From Arthrobacter sp. Hiyo4 (lineage in GTDB: Bacteria > Actinomycetota > Actinomycetes > Actinomycetales > Micrococcaceae), in the NCBI GenBank assembly GCA_002370555.1, contig AP014718.1, forward strand, positions 2,976,001 to 3,040,000: a stretch of DNA of 64,000 nt. Reading direction: 5' to 3'. Positions within the stretch are counted from its first letter, which is position 1. The number at the start of each line of letters is the position of its first letter. The notes beneath the pieces were generated by a model. It did no database searches, was not told the origin of the DNA, and was given only the letters and a program-made list of their open reading frames with translations. The translations under genes and the position numbers were made by a program. This document shows, piece by piece, positions 61,772 through 64,000 of this stretch.

Positions 61772-63870
61772 CTACTTTTCGACGAGGGTGAGGACATCGT
61801 AGGTGGCCACGATCTCGTCGTTCTGGTTGGTCAGGAGCGCGTCCCAGGCCACCTCGCCGTACTCGTCGGTTTCGCGCGGCGTGATCTTCTTGGCCGTCAG
61901 GGTGACCCGGATGGAATCCCCGGCAGCCACAGGTGTGATGAAGCGGAGGTTTTCGAGGCCGTAGTTGGCCAGGACCGGGCCCGGAGCGGGCTCCACGAAC
62001 AGCCCGGCGGCCCAGCTGAGCAGCAGGTACCCGTGTGCCACGATGCCCGGGAAGAACGGGTTGGCTTCGGCCGCTTCCTGGTTGGTGTGGGCGTAGAACG
62101 TGTCCCCGGTGGAGTTGGCGAAGGCCGTGATGTCCTCCAGGGACACCTCACGCAGGCCGGAGCGGACGGCGTCGCCGATTCGCAGCGTCTCCAGCGACTT
62201 CCGGAACGGGTGGGCCCCTCGGTCTCGAGGGTGAAATTCCGGTCCGCCCCGGCGTGCCAGAGGCCGGTGACGGCGGTGAGCATGTTGGGCGAGCCCTGGA
62301 TGGCGGTGCGCTGCATATGGTGCATGACCGAGCGGATACCGCCCAGTTCCTCGCCGCCGCCGGCGCGGCCTGGCCGCCGTGGACCAAGTGCGGGACGGGG
62401 GAACCGTGGCCGGTGGAGCTGCGGGCGTCCTCGCGGTTGAGCATCAGGACACGGCCGTGGTGAGCGGCGATCCCTATGACGAGTTCGCGGGCTACGGCAG
62501 GATCGTTGGTGCACACCGATGCCACCAGGGAGCCGCCGCCCCGGGCGGCGAGGCGGACGGCGTCGGGCAGGTCCTTGTATCCGATCACGGAGGCTACCGG
62601 GCCGAACGCCTCCAGCGAGTGGATCGCGTCAGTCTCCGCGTCGGCCCAGCTCAGCACCACCGGCGACATAAAGGCGCCACCATCCACCACGCCCGTGGCG
62701 CCGCCGGCAGCGGTGACCGACGGCGAATCGAGCGTCCCGTACGCCAGCTCACCGCCGGCGTCGAGCATTGACTGCACCGCGGCGCGGACATCGGAGAGCT
62801 GCTCGAGCGACGCCAAGGCGCCCATCGTGACGCCGTCGGCGCGGGATCCCCCAGCACCACCCGCTCATCTACGCGCTTCCCGATCGCGGCGATCACCGCG
62901 GGCACCAAATCCTGCGGGACGATGGCGCGGCGGATGGACGTGCACTTCTGGCCCGCCTTGACAGTCATTTCGGTGACCACGGATTTGATGAAGGCGTCGA
63001 ATTCCGGCGTGCCCTCCACGGCGTCCGGACCGAGGATGGCGGCGTTGAGGGAGTCCGTTTCGGACGTGAACCGGACGCCGCCCTGCACTACGTTGGGGTG
63101 GGATTTCAGGGACAGCGCGGTGGACGCGGAGCCGGTGAAAGCCACCAGGTCACGGTAGTCCAACACGTCCAGAAGGCCACGGACGGAGCCGGAAATCAGC
63201 TGCAGCGAGCCTTTGGGCAGGATGTTGGATTCGATGATGGCCTTCACCACGGCCGCGGCCACATACCCGGTGGGGGTGGCGGGCTTGACGATAGTGGGGA
63301 CCCCGGCGATGAAGGCCGGCGCGAGTTTCTCCAGCATGCCCCAGACGGGGAAGTTGAACGCGTTGATCTGGACGGCCACGCCCGGGATGCGGGTGTAGAT
63401 GTGCTCGCCCGCAAACGAGCCGTCCTTGGACAGCACCTCCATAGGGCCGTCCACCACCACCTGCGAGTTGGGCAGCTCGCGCCGGCCCTTGGAGCCGAAC
63501 GTGAAGAGGACGCCGATGCCGCCGTCGATGTCGATCATCGAGTCGATCCTGGTGGCACCGGTCTGGGCCGAAAACGTGTAGAAGTGCTCGCGCCGGGCGT
63601 TCAGGTACTGCGCCAGCTCCTTGAGCTTGAGCGCGCGCTGGTGGAAGGTCAGCTTGCCCAGTTCCGCCTGTCCCGTGGTGCGGCCGTAATCCACGACGGC
63701 GGCAAGATCCAGGCCGTCGGTGCTCACCTTGGCCAGGACTTCCCCGGTGCTCGCATCCCGCACGGGACAGCGGACGCTGCCGAACCGGCGTCGGGAGTCC
63801 ACCAGGAATCCTGTACAAAACTGGGAACGGTCTGGACGGTGTCGACTGTGGTTTCTGCAGTGGTGGTCAT
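61772..63870 (-). CDS. paaZ: bifunctional PaaZ: oxepin-CoA hydrolase / 3-oxo-5,6-dehydrosuberyl-CoA semialdehyde dehydrogenase
   Basis: About 700 residues. An N-terminal aldehyde dehydrogenase domain ([43 protein letters not shown], catalytic Cys in [25 protein letters not shown]) and a C-terminal MaoC hot-dog hydratase ([40 protein letters not shown]). The hydratase opens the oxepin ring and the dehydrogenase oxidises the aldehyde. About four single-base losses are inferred, near 63770, 62845, 62370 and 62212. It starts at ATG 63870, 46 bp after a PaaR operator. Confidence 0.93.
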
Positions 63871-63915
63871 CGTTGACGGGTCCTTCCAAGGCGGGGACAA
63901 AACGCGGCCAGGGCT

Positions 63916-63937
63916 TTACTGACCGTCCGTTCGGTAA
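63916..63937. promoter_or_regulatory. PaaR-type operator between paaZ and the next divergent gene
   Basis: TTACTGACCG, TC, CGTTCGGTAA. The right half is an exact TTACCGAACG half-site in reverse. The site serves paaZ leftward and probably the gene starting just beyond 64000 rightward. Confidence 0.78.
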
Positions 63938-64000
63938 TATGTCTACAGTACATGACTGTGCCGTGCCGCACACTGGAAGTCCAGCCCCGCCAAAGGAGAC
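63938..64000 (+). other. leader of a rightward gene starting beyond the window
   Basis: The last 63 bp have no start codon opening a long frame but end in AAAGGAGAC, a textbook ribosome site, so a coding region probably begins within a few bases after 64000. With the shared operator, a further phenylacetate gene is likely, but its identity cannot be read here. Confidence 0.5.

Overview
The window comes from a high-GC actinobacterium, most likely Arthrobacter, Pseudarthrobacter or a close relative in the Micrococcaceae. This rests on gene content and protein style: a PaaABCDE phenylacetate pathway with a TetR-type PaaR, ANTAR-domain proteins, an LAxTG surface protein, a DUF6153/DUF305 pair, leaderless starts and ATGA-overlapping operons. 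No rRNA, tRNA, prophage or complete insertion sequence was seen.

Sequence quality shapes the reading. About 70 apparent single-base losses, nearly all beside short G/C runs, break more than half of the genes, including central ones (glyA, gcvP, ppsA, pta, galU). They look like deletion-type sequencing or assembly errors, so I annotate those genes over their full reconstructed span as CDS and give the approximate break points. A few lesions are different and may be real: a 29-codon DUF305 remnant, a Mrf-like GTPase missing its CxxC loop, an L36 gene without its first codons, and an SRPBCC gene with an in-frame stop.

Layout. 0-8.3 kb: nucleotide-sugar and exopolysaccharide genes (two GDP-mannose dehydratases, a sugar-phosphate transferase, ugd, a DUF4012 protein), then an LAxTG surface protein and a VanZ-like protein. 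8.3-14.1 kb: galU and the paaABCDE-paaG operon for ring epoxidation of phenylacetyl-CoA. 14.2-16.4 kb: DUF6153, DUF305 and F510_1955 exported proteins. 16.5-19.1 kb: a fused adenylation/carrier/membrane-acyltransferase protein under a DtxR-type iron box. 19.3-23.2 kb: an AbiE toxin-antitoxin pair, an AraC/VOC pair and an AbiEi-nuclease fusion bracketed by 19-bp-phased repeats. 23.2-29.2 kb: ppsA and its regulator, two GAF-ANTAR proteins and a RelE/Phd pair. 29.2-41.1 kb: one leftward C1/glycine/serine gene train (gcvP-gcvT-gcvH-glyA-sdaA-lipA-metF-permease-purU) headed by a tandem glycine riboswitch. 41.7-49.3 kb: an ECF-sigma/anti-sigma pair, a thioredoxin-fold protein, an MFS/ArsR pair, a CHRD protein, a tyrosine phosphatase and an LCP protein. 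49.3-58.5 kb: an oligopeptidase, SRPBCC and GNAT proteins, ackA, a Zur-type locus and pta. 58.6-64 kb: the second phenylacetate block (paaI, paaK, paaR, paaZ).

The two phenylacetate blocks lie about 44 kb apart but share a 22-bp operator at four promoters, so PaaR probably controls both. PaaK activates phenylacetate, PaaABCE epoxidises it, PaaG isomerises the product, PaaZ opens and oxidises the ring, and PaaI clears dead-end thioesters. AckA/Pta and PpsA then deal with acetyl-CoA and gluconeogenesis.

The most unusual signal is non-coding: 14 copies of a 12-bp core (GTGAGAGAGCGT) in four intergenic clusters, with neighbouring same-strand copies always exactly 32 bp apart.
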